The notes below the pieces were generated by a model. The model had not been told where the DNA came from, made no database searches, and saw only the letters and a list, made by a program, of their open reading frames with translations. This document shows, one piece after another, positions 8,030-17,162 of a stretch of 64,000 bases of DNA; the first letter of the stretch is position 1; each line of letters begins with the position of its first letter. Origin of the DNA: CAMCXE01 sp046347475. GTDB taxonomy: Bacteria > Pseudomonadota > Gammaproteobacteria > Pseudomonadales > Cellvibrionaceae. Position numbers and translations under genes: made by a program. The DNA lies in the NCBI GenBank assembly GCA_046347475.1, contig JAXMGD010000001.1, positions 1,178,001-1,242,000 of the forward strand, in the 5' to 3' direction.

Positions 8030-8397
8030 TGGAAGCGTCTTTTTGACCAGACCATGCCAACGGCATAAAACAGTAGCAACAGATAAAACGCCCATTCGGC
8101 TTTAAATTCAGGTGCGCCTAAATCACGCACAAATAAATAACTAAAACAGACAAACCCAGTAACCAGCCCGGCAAAGGCCATGGCTTCGGTAATAATTTTG
8201 CGCTGTAATTCATCCAAGCGGGCCAGTGCACGCATGATAATGCTGGCCATATAAATCAGGGGCAGGCAGGGCAGCAATGCGAGGGCAAAATGGGTTTTTT
8301 CCATTATTAGTTGAATATGGTTAAGGCTCCAAATACCCAATCCATAGGCTATGGTTGCACCGGCTAACTCTAACTGGATTCGATTAGGCGTATTCAT
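8026..8397 (-). CDS. Small membrane protein paired with XRE regulator
   Basis: A 123-residue protein with four hydrophobic segments (about 12-28, 36-56, 75-95 and 103-118), no charged catalytic motif, and a short cytoplasmic loop RALARLDELQRKIITEA that is typical of small membrane proteins linked to XRE regulators. The ATG at 8397 is preferred because GAGGAAG lies 8 bases upstream; a GTG at 8406 is possible but would lie inside that site. First gene of a two-gene operon. Function unknown. Confidence 0.75.
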   Translation of the reverse strand: MNTPNRIQLELAGATIAYGLGIWSLNHIQLIMEKTHFALALLPCLPLIYMASIIMRALARLDELQRKIITEAMAFAGLVTGFVCFSYLFVRDLGAPEFKAEWAFYLLLLFYAVGMVWSKRRFQ

Positions 8398-8810
8398 ACT
8401 GGTCACTTCCTCATGTCAAATAAGCTTTACATGAGTATGCTGGCCAAATTGGGCTGTGTCAAGCTAGCTTTACATGGTGTAAAGCTCACTTTGTCTGATA
8501 CAGAGAGGCTGAGGGCCTCCTTGCGTCATTAGGTTAAGGATGTTCTAAATTGAAAACCCCCGTGTGGGCGCTCAAACCCCTAGGCTTTCCCTATCCGTGC
8601 ATCAAGCTAGGCCATTTTTCTGAGGGGGAGGGCGCCATAAGACGGCCTTTGGTAATAGGTTGAATGACTGAGCGGGCCTGAACAGGGGCGGGTTAAAAAA
8701 GTGTTTCACGCCCACTGTGAAGCAATCCACAAACGTGTACAATCGCCGCCCCCCGCGGGTGCCCAGTTAGGCGCGCCTTTGAACCTCAACCTTTCACCTT
8801 CCCCCCATCT
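8398..8810. other. Divergent gap between XRE operon and smc
   Basis: About 410 bases. The left end holds the operator candidate of the XRE pair. At 8525-8541 the string GTCATTAGGTTAAGGAT matches the ends of the MITE-like element at 29683-29916, as a single end without a partner. A possible smc promoter has TACAAT at 8738-8743 with a weak upstream hexamer. The last 30 bases before smc are pyrimidine-rich. Confidence 0.45.
8466..8486. promoter_or_regulatory. Palindromic operator candidate
   Basis: AGCTTTAC, 5 bases, GTAAAGCT: a perfect 8-base inverted repeat. A second partial copy, AGCTTTACATG, lies at 8423-8433, closer to the membrane-protein start. The two sites in front of the XRE operon suggest autoregulation by the XRE protein; this is inferred from position and symmetry. 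Confidence 0.55.
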
Positions 8811-11800
8811 ATGCGGTTAACGTGCATACAACTTGCTGGCTTTAAGTCCTTCGTTGAGCCTACCGCGTTGAATTTTGTCGGTAATCGCACGGCCATTGTG
8901 GGGCCCAATGGCTGCGGCAAATCCAATGTGATCGATGCAGTGCGCTGGGTGATGGGGGAGTCCTCCGCCAAGCATTTGCGCGGCGACGCCATGACCGATG
9001 TCATTTTCAACGGCTCCACCAGCCGCAGGCCCCACGCCTTTGCCAGCGTGGAGCTGATTTTTGACAACAGCGAACAGCGCCTTAGCGGCCAATACGCGGG
9101 CCTTAAGAGCCTCGCCATCAAGCGCCGCTTGGGCCGCGATGGCGATAACCAGTTTTTTATCAACGGTGAAAAATGCCGCCGCCGCGATGTCACCGACCTG
9201 TTCAGCGGCACCGGCCTCGGGCCGCGCGCCTACGCGATCATTGAGCAGGGCACCATCGCCCGTTTGATCGACGCCAAGCCCGACGAACTGCGCGGCTTTA
9301 TTGAAGAGGCGGCGGGGCTGAGCAAATACAAAGAGCGGCGCCGAGAAACCACCCTGCGCATCGAGCACAGTCAGGACAATCTGGCCCGCCTGAATGACAT
9401 AAGCCAAGAGGTGCAACAGCAGATCGAGCGGTTGTCGGTGCAGGCTGAGGCGGCGGAGCAGTTTCGCACCCTGAAAACCCGCATCCGCACCACCCAAAGC
9501 CAGCTTAAAGCCCTGCAGTGGCAAGAGCTGCAGGTGGCGCTTGCCACTGCCGAGCGGGAGGTTGAAACCGGCGTGCAGCAACTGGAGGCGCTGCACGCGG
9601 CAAGCCTCGCCCAGCAAGACCAGCAAGAGGCATTGCAGGCGGCGCAAAGCCAGTGCCTGCTCGCCCAAGAGCGCATTCACAATGAGCTTGCACAGTTGAA
9701 TCAGGCCATCGCCGAGCATCTGACCGCCAACGCTCATCAGCAGGCCCAGCTGCAGTCCTGGCGTCAGCAGGAGCAGGAGATTGCGCAGGAGCTTGCACAG
9801 TTGGCGGGCCTTTTGGAGCAGTCTACCGCCGAGCAGCACAACCGCACCCAGGCCCTGCAGAGCCTCGCTCAGGCTCAACACACCCACAGCCAGGCCCTCG
9901 CGCAGTTGCAGGCAAACAAACAGCTACTCACCGACCAGCTCGAAGGCCAGCAGCAAGGCTTGAAAGCGCTCGAACATGCCATTTTGGAACACCAAGCCCT
10001 GCGCATGCGGCTGCTTAATCAGCAGGAATTAACGGCCGGGCAACTGGAGCAAGCGGCTGATCAACTCACCCAGCGCCAAGCCGCGCTCAGCCGCTTGCAG
10101 GAGGTGCCGGGTGCGCCAATGACCGATAGCCGCGTCTCGCCCCATCATGTGGCGGACCTTGAGCAAAATGTGCAGCAGCTTATGGCCGAGCATGAGGTGC
10201 TGGCGCTGGCGCAGGCCGAGGTGGCCCAAGAGCTGGCCTACCGTGCAGGCCGCTTAGGCCGCAAGGCGCTGGGTGCCGCCGAGCATGTGCTCGCCGCAGG
10301 TGGCCAGGGCCCTTGGCTTGATACCTGGGCCGCCGCGGAAGCCTGGCTGCAGCCCTGGATCAGCGCCCAGCCCTGGCAGGATAACTGGCAGGCGGCAAGC
10401 TCTGAGCGCACCGCGCCACTGTTTATGATTCGCCCCCAGGCGGATGCCCTCGGCACCCTACGCTGGATTGCGTCCTGGCAGGAAGCGGCGGACCGGGCCA
10501 CGGCCCTGGCGGCCCTCGAGGCTCAGCCAGAGGGGGTTTTTTACACCCCTGAAGGCGAGGTATTCGCGCGGGACTGGGTGTATCTACCCGCCAGCACCGA
10601 GCGCCGTTTTAGCTTGCCGGGGCGCTTGGCGCAGCTGGCTGATCTGCAAGCGCGCGAACAAAGGCTCACGACGCAACGATCAGCCCTCGATGCCCAGCTT
10701 GCCTTGCTGCAAACCGAGCTGGCCGAGGCGCGAGCCCAGGCACAGCGCGCGGCGGCCTGGCAGGACTATCAGCAGGCGAGCCTTGCCAGCGCGCAGGCTG
10801 ATTATCAGCTGGCCCTCAGCCATCAAGAGGCACTCAAGGCCCGCGCGTTAACGCTCAGTCAAGAGCTGGCCCAGTCGGAGAAGCGCCTGCAGCAGTTGCA
10901 AGGCGAACAGGCTCAGATGCTTGAGCAAATCGACGCCAGCCAGGAAAAACTCGCTGAATTAACCCTCCTTGAGGGCGGTTTAAATCTGGAATGCGAACAG
11001 CAGCAGCTTCAGTCGCAGACCCTAAAGATGGCCGCAGACGCTGCTGTACCCCTGCAGCAGCAGTTGGCCGAACAGCACCAGCGGTGGCTGGATAAACAGC
11101 GGGCGATTAGGACTGCCATCGCCCAAAGCCTGCAGCAGGATGAACCCTTGCAGCGCCTAAAGGCGCACCAGGCGGAGGCCCAAGGGCAGCTAAAGGCCAG
11201 CAAGGAGGCGTTTGCCGGTGGCGAAAAACAGCTTAAAAACCTCGCCCAGCAGGAGCGCCAAACGCGCCAGCAGATAGAACAGCTGCACGGGCGCCAAGAA
11301 GCCAACAAGCTCAAAGCCCAAACACTCTACACCCAGGCGCAAGGATTGCTGGCGGAGGCATTTGACATCAACGCCGCCTTGGCTATGCTCCCTGCGCATG
11401 CCGCTAGCGAGCAGTTACACCAGCAGCTGGCTGACGATAAAAACGCGCTGGAAGCGCTCGGGCCTGTTAACCTGGCGGCCCTAGACGAGTATGAACAAGC
11501 CTGCACACGCAAGCGGTATTTAAACGAGCAGCAAACAGATTTGCATCAGGCACTTGAATGCCTGGAAAATGCCATCAAACAAATCGACCGCGAGAGCCGC
11601 CAACGATTTAAACACACCTTTGACGGTGCCAATGAAGGTTTGCAGGCGCTGTTTCCTCAGGTGTTTGCAGGAGGAAGTGCCTATTTAGAATTAGTCGGTG
11701 ATGATCTTTTAGCGGCCGGTGTAGCCATCATGGCCCGCCCGCCCGGTAAAAAGAACAGCACCATACATTTGTTATCCGGCGGCGAAAAAGCCCTTACCGC

Positions 11801-12071
11801 ACTTGCGTTGGTATTCGCGCTGTTTCGCCTCAACCCTGCACCCTTTTGCCTCCTGGATGAAGTGGATGCCCCCCTGGACGATGCCAACGTGGGGCGCTTT
11901 GCCCGTTTGGTTGAGGCCATGGCCGAGCAGGTGCAGTTTATTTTTATCACCCATAACAAAATAGCGATGGAGATGGCCGAACACCTATTAGGTGTGACCA
12001 TGCAAGAGCCCGGGGTTTCCCGTGTGGTCAGCGTCGATATCGCCCATGCAGCCCAGTTAGCTGCCGATTGA
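8811..12071 (+). CDS. smc: Chromosome segregation protein SMC
   Basis: Structural maintenance of chromosomes ATPase (1086 aa), which organises and segregates the nucleoid with ScpA/ScpB. N-terminal Walker A GPNGCGKSN follows the conserved opening MRLTCIQLAGFKSFVEPT; long Gln/Ala/Leu-rich coiled coils (about 165-480 and 620-920) flank a central hinge region; the C-terminal head has the ABC signature LSGGEKALTALAL and Walker B PFCLLDEVDAPLDDANV. Somewhat shorter than many SMCs. The start is fixed by family N-termini, yet the 20 bases before it are pyrimidine-rich (ACCTTCCCCCCATCT) with no Shine-Dalgarno. zipA follows after 14 bases, so the two are one operon. Confidence 0.96.
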   Translation: MRLTCIQLAGFKSFVEPTALNFVGNRTAIVGPNGCGKSNVIDAVRWVMGESSAKHLRGDAMTDVIFNGSTSRRPHAFASVELIFDNSEQRLSGQYAGLKSLAIKRRLGRDGDNQFFINGEKCRRRDVTDLFSGTGLGPRAYAIIEQGTIARLIDAKPDELRGFIEEAAGLSKYKERRRETTLRIEHSQDNLARLNDISQEVQQQIERLSVQAEAAEQFRTLKTRIRTTQSQLKALQWQELQVALATAEREVETGVQQLEALHAASLAQQDQQEALQAAQSQCLLAQERIHNELAQLNQAIAEHLTANAHQQAQLQSWRQQEQEIAQELAQLAGLLEQSTAEQHNRTQALQSLAQAQHTHSQALAQLQANKQLLTDQLEGQQQGLKALEHAILEHQALRMRLLNQQELTAGQLEQAADQLTQRQAALSRLQEVPGAPMTDSRVSPHHVADLEQNVQQLMAEHEVLALAQAEVAQELAYRAGRLGRKALGAAEHVLAAGGQGPWLDTWAAAEAWLQPWISAQPWQDNWQAASSERTAPLFMIRPQADALGTLRWIASWQEAADRATALAALEAQPEGVFYTPEGEVFARDWVYLPASTERRFSLPGRLAQLADLQAREQRLTTQRSALDAQLALLQTELAEARAQAQRAAAWQDYQQASLASAQADYQLALSHQEALKARALTLSQELAQSEKRLQQLQGEQAQMLEQIDASQEKLAELTLLEGGLNLECEQQQLQSQTLKMAADAAVPLQQQLAEQHQRWLDKQRAIRTAIAQSLQQDEPLQRLKAHQAEAQGQLKASKEAFAGGEKQLKNLAQQERQTRQQIEQLHGRQEANKLKAQTLYTQAQGLLAEAFDINAALAMLPAHAASEQLHQQLADDKNALEALGPVNLAALDEYEQACTRKRYLNEQQTDLHQALECLENAIKQIDRESRQRFKHTFDGANEGLQALFPQVFAGGSAYLELVGDDLLAAGVAIMARPPGKKNSTIHLLSGGEKALTALALVFALFRLNPAPFCLLDEVDAPLDDANVGRFARLVEAMAEQVQFIFITHNKIAMEMAEHLLGVTMQEPGVSRVVSVDIAHAAQLAAD

Positions 12072-12085
12072 GGATTAATATAAGA

Positions 12086-13063
12086 ATGCGTGAATGGCTC
12101 ATTGTACTTAGTGTGTTATTAATTGCCGGTATTTTGTTGGACGGCTGGCGCCGTATGCGCACGCCAAAAATTAAAATGGTGCGTCAAGAGGTATCGGCCA
12201 ACGATACACTGCAATTAGACGAAGACCCTCCGCTCACCAGCGAATTTCCCAGCGGCGGCGCCCGCATTGCCGCTGTGCGCGATGACAACGACGCGGAAAA
12301 TATTCTGCAAAACGTGCGGCAAAAACACGTTGAGTCGAAAAAAACCCGCGGTGTGCGCAAAGAGGGCGCTGAGCCCGATGTGATTGAAAAAGTCGCCCCG
12401 GAACCCGCTTCCGATCCACTGCCCAATTTAATGAAAGCCTTTGCTAAGCGCACCCAGGCACCCCAAGTGCCCAGCGCGGACGAGAGTTTTATCGCCCCGG
12501 ACTTAAAAAAACTCGACGCTGAACTGGATGATTTATTCCCTGAAATAAAACCCATCAGTGTGAAAGCCGAAGCCAAAATTGAAGCAAAACCTGCCCCCGC
12601 CAAAGCGGCTCCCCAGGCCGCCCCGGTGCCCCAGGAAGTTTTGGTGATGCACATCATGGCCCCCAAAGGCAGCACCTTTTATGGCGATGATCTGCTGCCG
12701 ATATTAATGGACTTGCACATGCGCTTTGGCACCATGGATATCTTCCACCGCCACGCCCAGGAAAACGGCACCGGCCCAGTATTATTTAGCCTGGCCAATT
12801 TGGTAAAACCCGGCACCTTTGAATTATCCAGCATGAGCGATTTTGAAACGCCAGGTTTAAGCCTATTTATGACGCTGCCCTGTGGCGAAGAAGCCATGCA
12901 CGCGTTTGCCCTGATGGCGCAGGCGGCTAAACGCATTACCCAAGGCTTGGGCGGCGAATTAAAAGACGAAGCGCGCAATAATATGACCCAGCAAATATTC
13001 GAGCACTATAAAGAGCGAGTGGCCGAATTTGAGCGTAAATGGCGCTTGCAAAAAGCTCATTAA
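12086..13063 (+). CDS. zipA: Cell division protein ZipA
   Basis: Inner-membrane division protein that tethers FtsZ to the membrane. One N-terminal membrane helix (REWLIVLSVLLIAGILLDGW, about 2-21), a charged and Pro/Ala-rich linker (about 30-185), and the C-terminal FtsZ-binding domain (about 190-320: VMHIMAPKGSTFYGDDLLP, ENGTGPVLFSLANLVKPGTF). 325 aa, usual size. The ATG at 12086 is chosen over an upstream TTG because GAGGAT precedes it and the membrane helix then starts at once. It follows smc by 14 bases, as in pseudomonads, and a terminator stands between it and ligA. Confidence 0.93.
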   Translation: MREWLIVLSVLLIAGILLDGWRRMRTPKIKMVRQEVSANDTLQLDEDPPLTSEFPSGGARIAAVRDDNDAENILQNVRQKHVESKKTRGVRKEGAEPDVIEKVAPEPASDPLPNLMKAFAKRTQAPQVPSADESFIAPDLKKLDAELDDLFPEIKPISVKAEAKIEAKPAPAKAAPQAAPVPQEVLVMHIMAPKGSTFYGDDLLPILMDLHMRFGTMDIFHRHAQENGTGPVLFSLANLVKPGTFELSSMSDFETPGLSLFMTLPCGEEAMHAFALMAQAAKRITQGLGGELKDEARNNMTQQIFEHYKERVAEFERKWRLQKAH

Positions 13064-13100
13064 GACGCAGCAGCGTGCGGCTTATTTTGTTAAAAATATT

Positions 13101-13126
13101 ACGCCCTGTTTAGCAGGGCGTTTTTT
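13101..13126 (+). terminator. Rho-independent terminator after zipA
   Basis: CGCCCTG (13102-13108), loop TTTAG, CAGGGCG (13114-13120), then TTTTTT. It lies between zipA and ligA, so ligA either reads through or has its own promoter close by. Confidence 0.85.
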
Positions 13127-13139
13127 ATCTGAGGTGTTT

Positions 13140-15176
13140 ATGGATCAGACGACTGCCAGGGTGCGTGTTGCAGAATTAACCCAATTAATTAATCAGGCCA
13201 ATCACGCCTATTATTGCCAGGACAACCCTTCAATTCCCGATGCGGAATACGACCGTTTATTTCGTGAATTAAAATCCTTAGAAGAACAATTTCCCGAGCT
13301 GCGCACAAATTTTTCACCCACCCAGCGAGTGGGCGCGCCTCCTTTAAAAAGTTTTGCTGAAGTCAGTCATTTTGTACCCATGCTCTCCTTGGATAATGCG
13401 TTTACCCAAGACGATTTATGGGCTTTTGATAAGCGTATTAAAGACCGCTTAAAATCCACCGCCGTCTTGGCCTTTTGCTGTGAGCCTAAATACGATGGTA
13501 TCGCCGTAAGCCTGTTGTACGAAGACGGTATTTTAGTGCGCGGGGCTACCCGCGGCGATGGTACAACGGGTGAGGATATTACCCAAAACGTGCGTACTAT
13601 CCGCACCATTCCGTTGCGCTTAAACGGCGAAGCTGTACCTTCGCGTATCGAAGTGCGCGGCGAAATTTACATGACCAAAACCGGCTTTGCCGCCATGAAT
13701 GAGCAGGCGCGTAAAAACGGCGAAAAATTATTTGTTAACCCGCGCAACGCCGCTGCGGGCAGTTTGCGCCAACTCGACAGCCGCATCACCCAGACACGGC
13801 CTTTATTTATGTGCGCCTATTCGGTGGGGTTGGTGGAAGGCGGCGTCGTAGCCGATGAGCATTTTGCGCTGCTGCAACAATTAAAAGGCTGGGGTTTTGC
13901 CATTAGTGAAGAGGTGAGCCTAGCCCAATCCATTGAAGGCTGTTGGGATTATTATCAGCGCATTATGGCGAAGCGCCCACAATTGCCCTTTGATATTGAC
14001 GGCGTGGTATTTAAAGTGAATTCCGGCCAGCTACAGCAGCAATTAGGCTTTATTTCCCGCGCCCCGCGCTGGGCTATCGCCCATAAATTCCCCGCCCAGG
14101 AAGAAATGACTCAATTATTAGGGGTGGATTTTCAAGTTGGCCGCACCGGTACCATTACACCCGTTGCGCGTTTGGAGCCGGTATTTGTCGGTGGTGTAAC
14201 GGTGAGCAATGCCACTTTGCATAACAAGGATGAAATTAATCGCTTGGGTGTCTATATCGGCGATAGCGTCATTGTGCGCAGAGCCGGGGATGTCATTCCG
14301 CAAATTGTTTCGGTGGTATTAGAGCGCCGGCCGCAGGATGCGCGCGCCATTGAATTTCCTCAGCACTGCCCCTCTTGCAGCAGCGCTTTATACGAAGATC
14401 AAACCGATGTGGCCATTCGCTGCATCGCAGGCAGCCTGTGCCCAGCACAAAATAAAGAAGCCATTAAACACTACGCCAGTCGCCAAGCCATGGATATTGA
14501 AGGGCTGGGGGAAAAACTCGTAGAACAATTGGTGGATGCGGGTTTGGTGCGTTCTATTGTTGATATCTATGGGCTTAATCGAGCGCAATTGGCAGGCCTT
14601 GAACGCATGGGCGAAAAATCCGCCGATAATTTATTGGCGGCCATTGAAACAAGTAAAAATACTACGCTGCCGCGATTTTTATATTCCTTAGGTATTCGCG
14701 AAGTGGGCCAGGCCACCGCGGTGAATTTAGCTAATTATTTTAAAGAAATCGGCGCACTGCAGGCGGCAAGCCTTGAGGATTTACAAAAGGTGCCGGATAT
14801 AGGCCCGGTGGCGGCGGGATTTATCGTGGATTTTTTTGCTGAAGAAAAAAACCGCCAATTGGTGGCGGATTTAATTAATGCAGGGCTTGTGTGGCCTGCC
14901 ATTGCCAGCCGCCCAACCAGCGCCCCTTTGCTTGGGCAAACCTGGGTATTAACCGGCAGCCTCAGCCAATTAACCCGCGATGAAGCCAAGGAGCGCTTAC
15001 AAGCCTTAGGTGCCAAGGTGGCCGGTAGTGTATCGGCCAAAACCCACTGTGTGGTTGCCGGGGAGGCCGCCGGTTCCAAACTGGTTAAAGCGCAGGAATT
15101 AAATATTCGTATTGTGGACGAGCAGGCGTTGTTGGAAATTTTCCAAAAATTAACGCCGCCAGAACTACCAAGGTAG
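13140..15176 (+). CDS. ligA: NAD-dependent DNA ligase LigA
   Basis: Seals nicks in double-stranded DNA using NAD+ during replication and repair. 678 aa, normal length. N-terminal adenylation domain with the motif CEPKYDGIAVSLLY (active Lys in KYDG), GEIYM, and DIDGVVFKVN; OB fold; zinc finger (HCPSCSSAL ... RCIAGSLCPAQ); helix-hairpin-helix repeats; C-terminal BRCT domain (LLGQTWVLTGSLSQLTRDEA). The frame is open back to 13029, inside zipA, but ATG 13140 with GAGGTG upstream matches family N-termini. Order smc-zipA-ligA is as in Pseudomonas. Confidence 0.97.
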   Translation: MDQTTARVRVAELTQLINQANHAYYCQDNPSIPDAEYDRLFRELKSLEEQFPELRTNFSPTQRVGAPPLKSFAEVSHFVPMLSLDNAFTQDDLWAFDKRIKDRLKSTAVLAFCCEPKYDGIAVSLLYEDGILVRGATRGDGTTGEDITQNVRTIRTIPLRLNGEAVPSRIEVRGEIYMTKTGFAAMNEQARKNGEKLFVNPRNAAAGSLRQLDSRITQTRPLFMCAYSVGLVEGGVVADEHFALLQQLKGWGFAISEEVSLAQSIEGCWDYYQRIMAKRPQLPFDIDGVVFKVNSGQLQQQLGFISRAPRWAIAHKFPAQEEMTQLLGVDFQVGRTGTITPVARLEPVFVGGVTVSNATLHNKDEINRLGVYIGDSVIVRRAGDVIPQIVSVVLERRPQDARAIEFPQHCPSCSSALYEDQTDVAIRCIAGSLCPAQNKEAIKHYASRQAMDIEGLGEKLVEQLVDAGLVRSIVDIYGLNRAQLAGLERMGEKSADNLLAAIETSKNTTLPRFLYSLGIREVGQATAVNLANYFKEIGALQAASLEDLQKVPDIGPVAAGFIVDFFAEEKNRQLVADLINAGLVWPAIASRPTSAPLLGQTWVLTGSLSQLTRDEAKERLQALGAKVAGSVSAKTHCVVAGEAAGSKLVKAQELNIRIVDEQALLEIFQKLTPPELPR

Positions 15177-15251
15177 TATTTCAAGGAGCGAATTGGCATG
15201 GGGCAACATCAAGGGGTGCGACGTGATATTTGATTTAATTAGGATGGCAAA

Positions 15252-15869
15252 GTGATTTTGAATGGTTCCTGGCTGCGTGTATTGGTGAGTGTGTTCATCG
15301 GAAGCCTGTTGTCCGCGTGCGCTACATCAACGCCTACCAATCGGCAAAATATTTGCGCCTTATTCGAAGAAAAATCCGGCTGGTATAAGGATGCTAAAAA
15401 GGCGGCAGATAAATGGCAGTCCAGCGTGCCGATTATTATGTCCATCATGTATCAAGAGTCCGCATTTGTGGCCAAAGCGCGGCCTGCGCGCACGAAAATT
15501 CTCTGGATTATTCCCGGCCCGCGCCCATCGGACGCCTACGGATACCCCCAAGCACGGGATAACACCTGGGATTGGTATCAAGATAAAACCGGCCAGTTTA
15601 GCGCTCGCCGTTATGATTTTGCCGACGCGGCGGATTTTATTGCTTGGTATAACTTTCAATCCAATCAAATGGCGGGTATTGCTTTAAATGATGCCTTTAA
15701 TTTGTATTTGGCCTACCACGAAGGGCAGGGTGGCTTTAAGCGCGGCACCTACAAAGGCAAAAACTGGCTGCTCAATACCGCTAAAACCGTCGCGGCACGC
15801 ACAGCAAATTACGACGCACAATTAAAAAACTGCCAAGCGGAACTGGAGCGTAAGCGCGGTTGGTTTTAG
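15252..15869 (+). CDS. Transglycosylase-like lipoprotein downstream of ligA
   Basis: A 205-residue protein with a lipoprotein signal (hydrophobic stretch then LLSACATS, lipobox LSAC) and a lysozyme-like SLT domain: IIMSIMYQESAFVAKA supplies the probable catalytic Glu, and YLAYHEGQGGFKRG is the usual later motif. Likely cuts or binds peptidoglycan at the outer membrane or periplasm. It starts with GTG, with AGGA 7 bases upstream, and follows ligA by 75 bases. A similar lipoprotein is found next to ligA in Pseudomonas relatives. Activity is inferred from the motif. Confidence 0.82.
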   Translation: MILNGSWLRVLVSVFIGSLLSACATSTPTNRQNICALFEEKSGWYKDAKKAADKWQSSVPIIMSIMYQESAFVAKARPARTKILWIIPGPRPSDAYGYPQARDNTWDWYQDKTGQFSARRYDFADAADFIAWYNFQSNQMAGIALNDAFNLYLAYHEGQGGFKRGTYKGKNWLLNTAKTVAARTANYDAQLKNCQAELERKRGWF

Positions 15870-16024
15870 GGCCGTTGCTCAAGTAATTATTTATTCGTTA
15901 TCAGTAGAGCTGCATTTTTAGATATTAATTGTAAGTCTAAAGGGGGTAATGCAATCTGTGGCCAGGAAAATACTTGGAATTATGATAAGTGTCTTATTCA
16001 AAGCCTCGAGATTTAGGTTGAGTT

Positions 16025-16888
16025 ATGAATGAATTAAGCCAAATGGCCGATGCTGATCTGCCGTCTACACCTATAAAAATGGTGTATTTTGATATTGATG
16101 GCACCTTATTAAATCAGCAGGGTGAATATCCCAGTCAACTTAAAGCCGCTATGGCGCGCATCCAGGCCTTGGGTGTAAAAACGGCGGTTGCCTCAGGCAG
16201 GCCGCAATTTGCCGCGCAGTGGATCATTGATGATTTAGGCTTGGATGCACCGGGTGTATTTTGTACCGGGGCACATATTTATCACCCCGCGCAGGCAGTG
16301 CATCTGCGCCAGCACTTTTTACCCGAGCCAACATTAGTGGAGCTGCTGGCCGCAATGCGGCGCCTTGATGTGTATTATGAGCTGTATACGGCGGAGCGTT
16401 TTTATATTGAGCGCGATACCGCCGCTTATATTCGCGCCACCCATGCACAACATTTACGGGTAGCACCCTCTGTTCAGCATTTTGATGACATAATAGGCGT
16501 GCAGCCGGTGATTAAACTGTTAATTGGTGCCAACCAGCCCGTTGAAATTGCCGCAGTATACGAGTTAGAACGCATGTTCAGTGATCGCTGTGTATTTGCC
16601 TACGCTAAATTACCTGCTTATCCTGAATGGCTCTTCGCGAGCATTATCGATATTCAAGCGGACAAAAAAGCCGCCTTTGAATATCTTCTGCAGCAACAGG
16701 GTTTAACGGCTGCGCAGGTCATGAGTTTTGGTGATGCTCAATCGGACAAACAATTTTTGCAGTTGGCGGGTGTGGGGGTGGCCATGGGTAATGCTGCGCC
16801 GGATGTAAAAGCGGTGGCCCGTTTTACCACTAAAGCCGTATGGGAAGATGGGATTGCCTATGCGCTGGCAAGGCTTATTCCCAATTAA
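16025..16888 (+). CDS. HAD-superfamily phosphatase, Cof type
   Basis: Cytosolic haloacid-dehalogenase-like hydrolase (287 aa) of the Cof/YbiV group, which removes phosphate from sugar phosphates or nucleotides. Motif I is YFDIDGTLL with the nucleophilic Asp and the acid/base Asp; motif II is VASGRP; motif III Lys is in QADKKAAFEYLL; motif IV is SFGDAQSDKQFL. A C2-type cap sits between motifs II and III. Stands alone with 155- and 270-base gaps; the substrate cannot be predicted. Confidence 0.9.
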   Translation: MNELSQMADADLPSTPIKMVYFDIDGTLLNQQGEYPSQLKAAMARIQALGVKTAVASGRPQFAAQWIIDDLGLDAPGVFCTGAHIYHPAQAVHLRQHFLPEPTLVELLAAMRRLDVYYELYTAERFYIERDTAAYIRATHAQHLRVAPSVQHFDDIIGVQPVIKLLIGANQPVEIAAVYELERMFSDRCVFAYAKLPAYPEWLFASIIDIQADKKAAFEYLLQQQGLTAAQVMSFGDAQSDKQFLQLAGVGVAMGNAAPDVKAVARFTTKAVWEDGIAYALARLIPN

Positions 16889-17162
16889 ATGCCGCGAACA
16901 AACCCTTATGGGGCTAGTTCAAAAAGCTATTTGAAGGCTGTGTTAAACCCCGGTTCGAACTGATTTCGTACCCTATACTCAAAGAAGAGTGCTCAACTTA
17001 ACGAGTCCTCAAGAAAATCTACTCGAAAAAGGGGCGCCATAAAGATGCGCTCCCCAAATAGTTGGCAGGGCTAGTTCTACTCCATGGCCCCAGTTTTTAG
17101 CCTGGCGCAATCAGTCGTAGAACTGCGCCCCGGCCTCGGGCCTAACCTCATTAAGGTGAATT

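Noticed and set aside
8817..9887. A 356-codon minus-strand open frame inside smc.
   Set aside because: It is an antisense shadow of the Ala/Gln/Leu-rich SMC coding sequence; no ribosome site and no recognisable domain.
13029..13139. Longer ligA start inside zipA.
   Set aside because: The region includes the terminator hairpin; ATG 13140 matches family N-termini.
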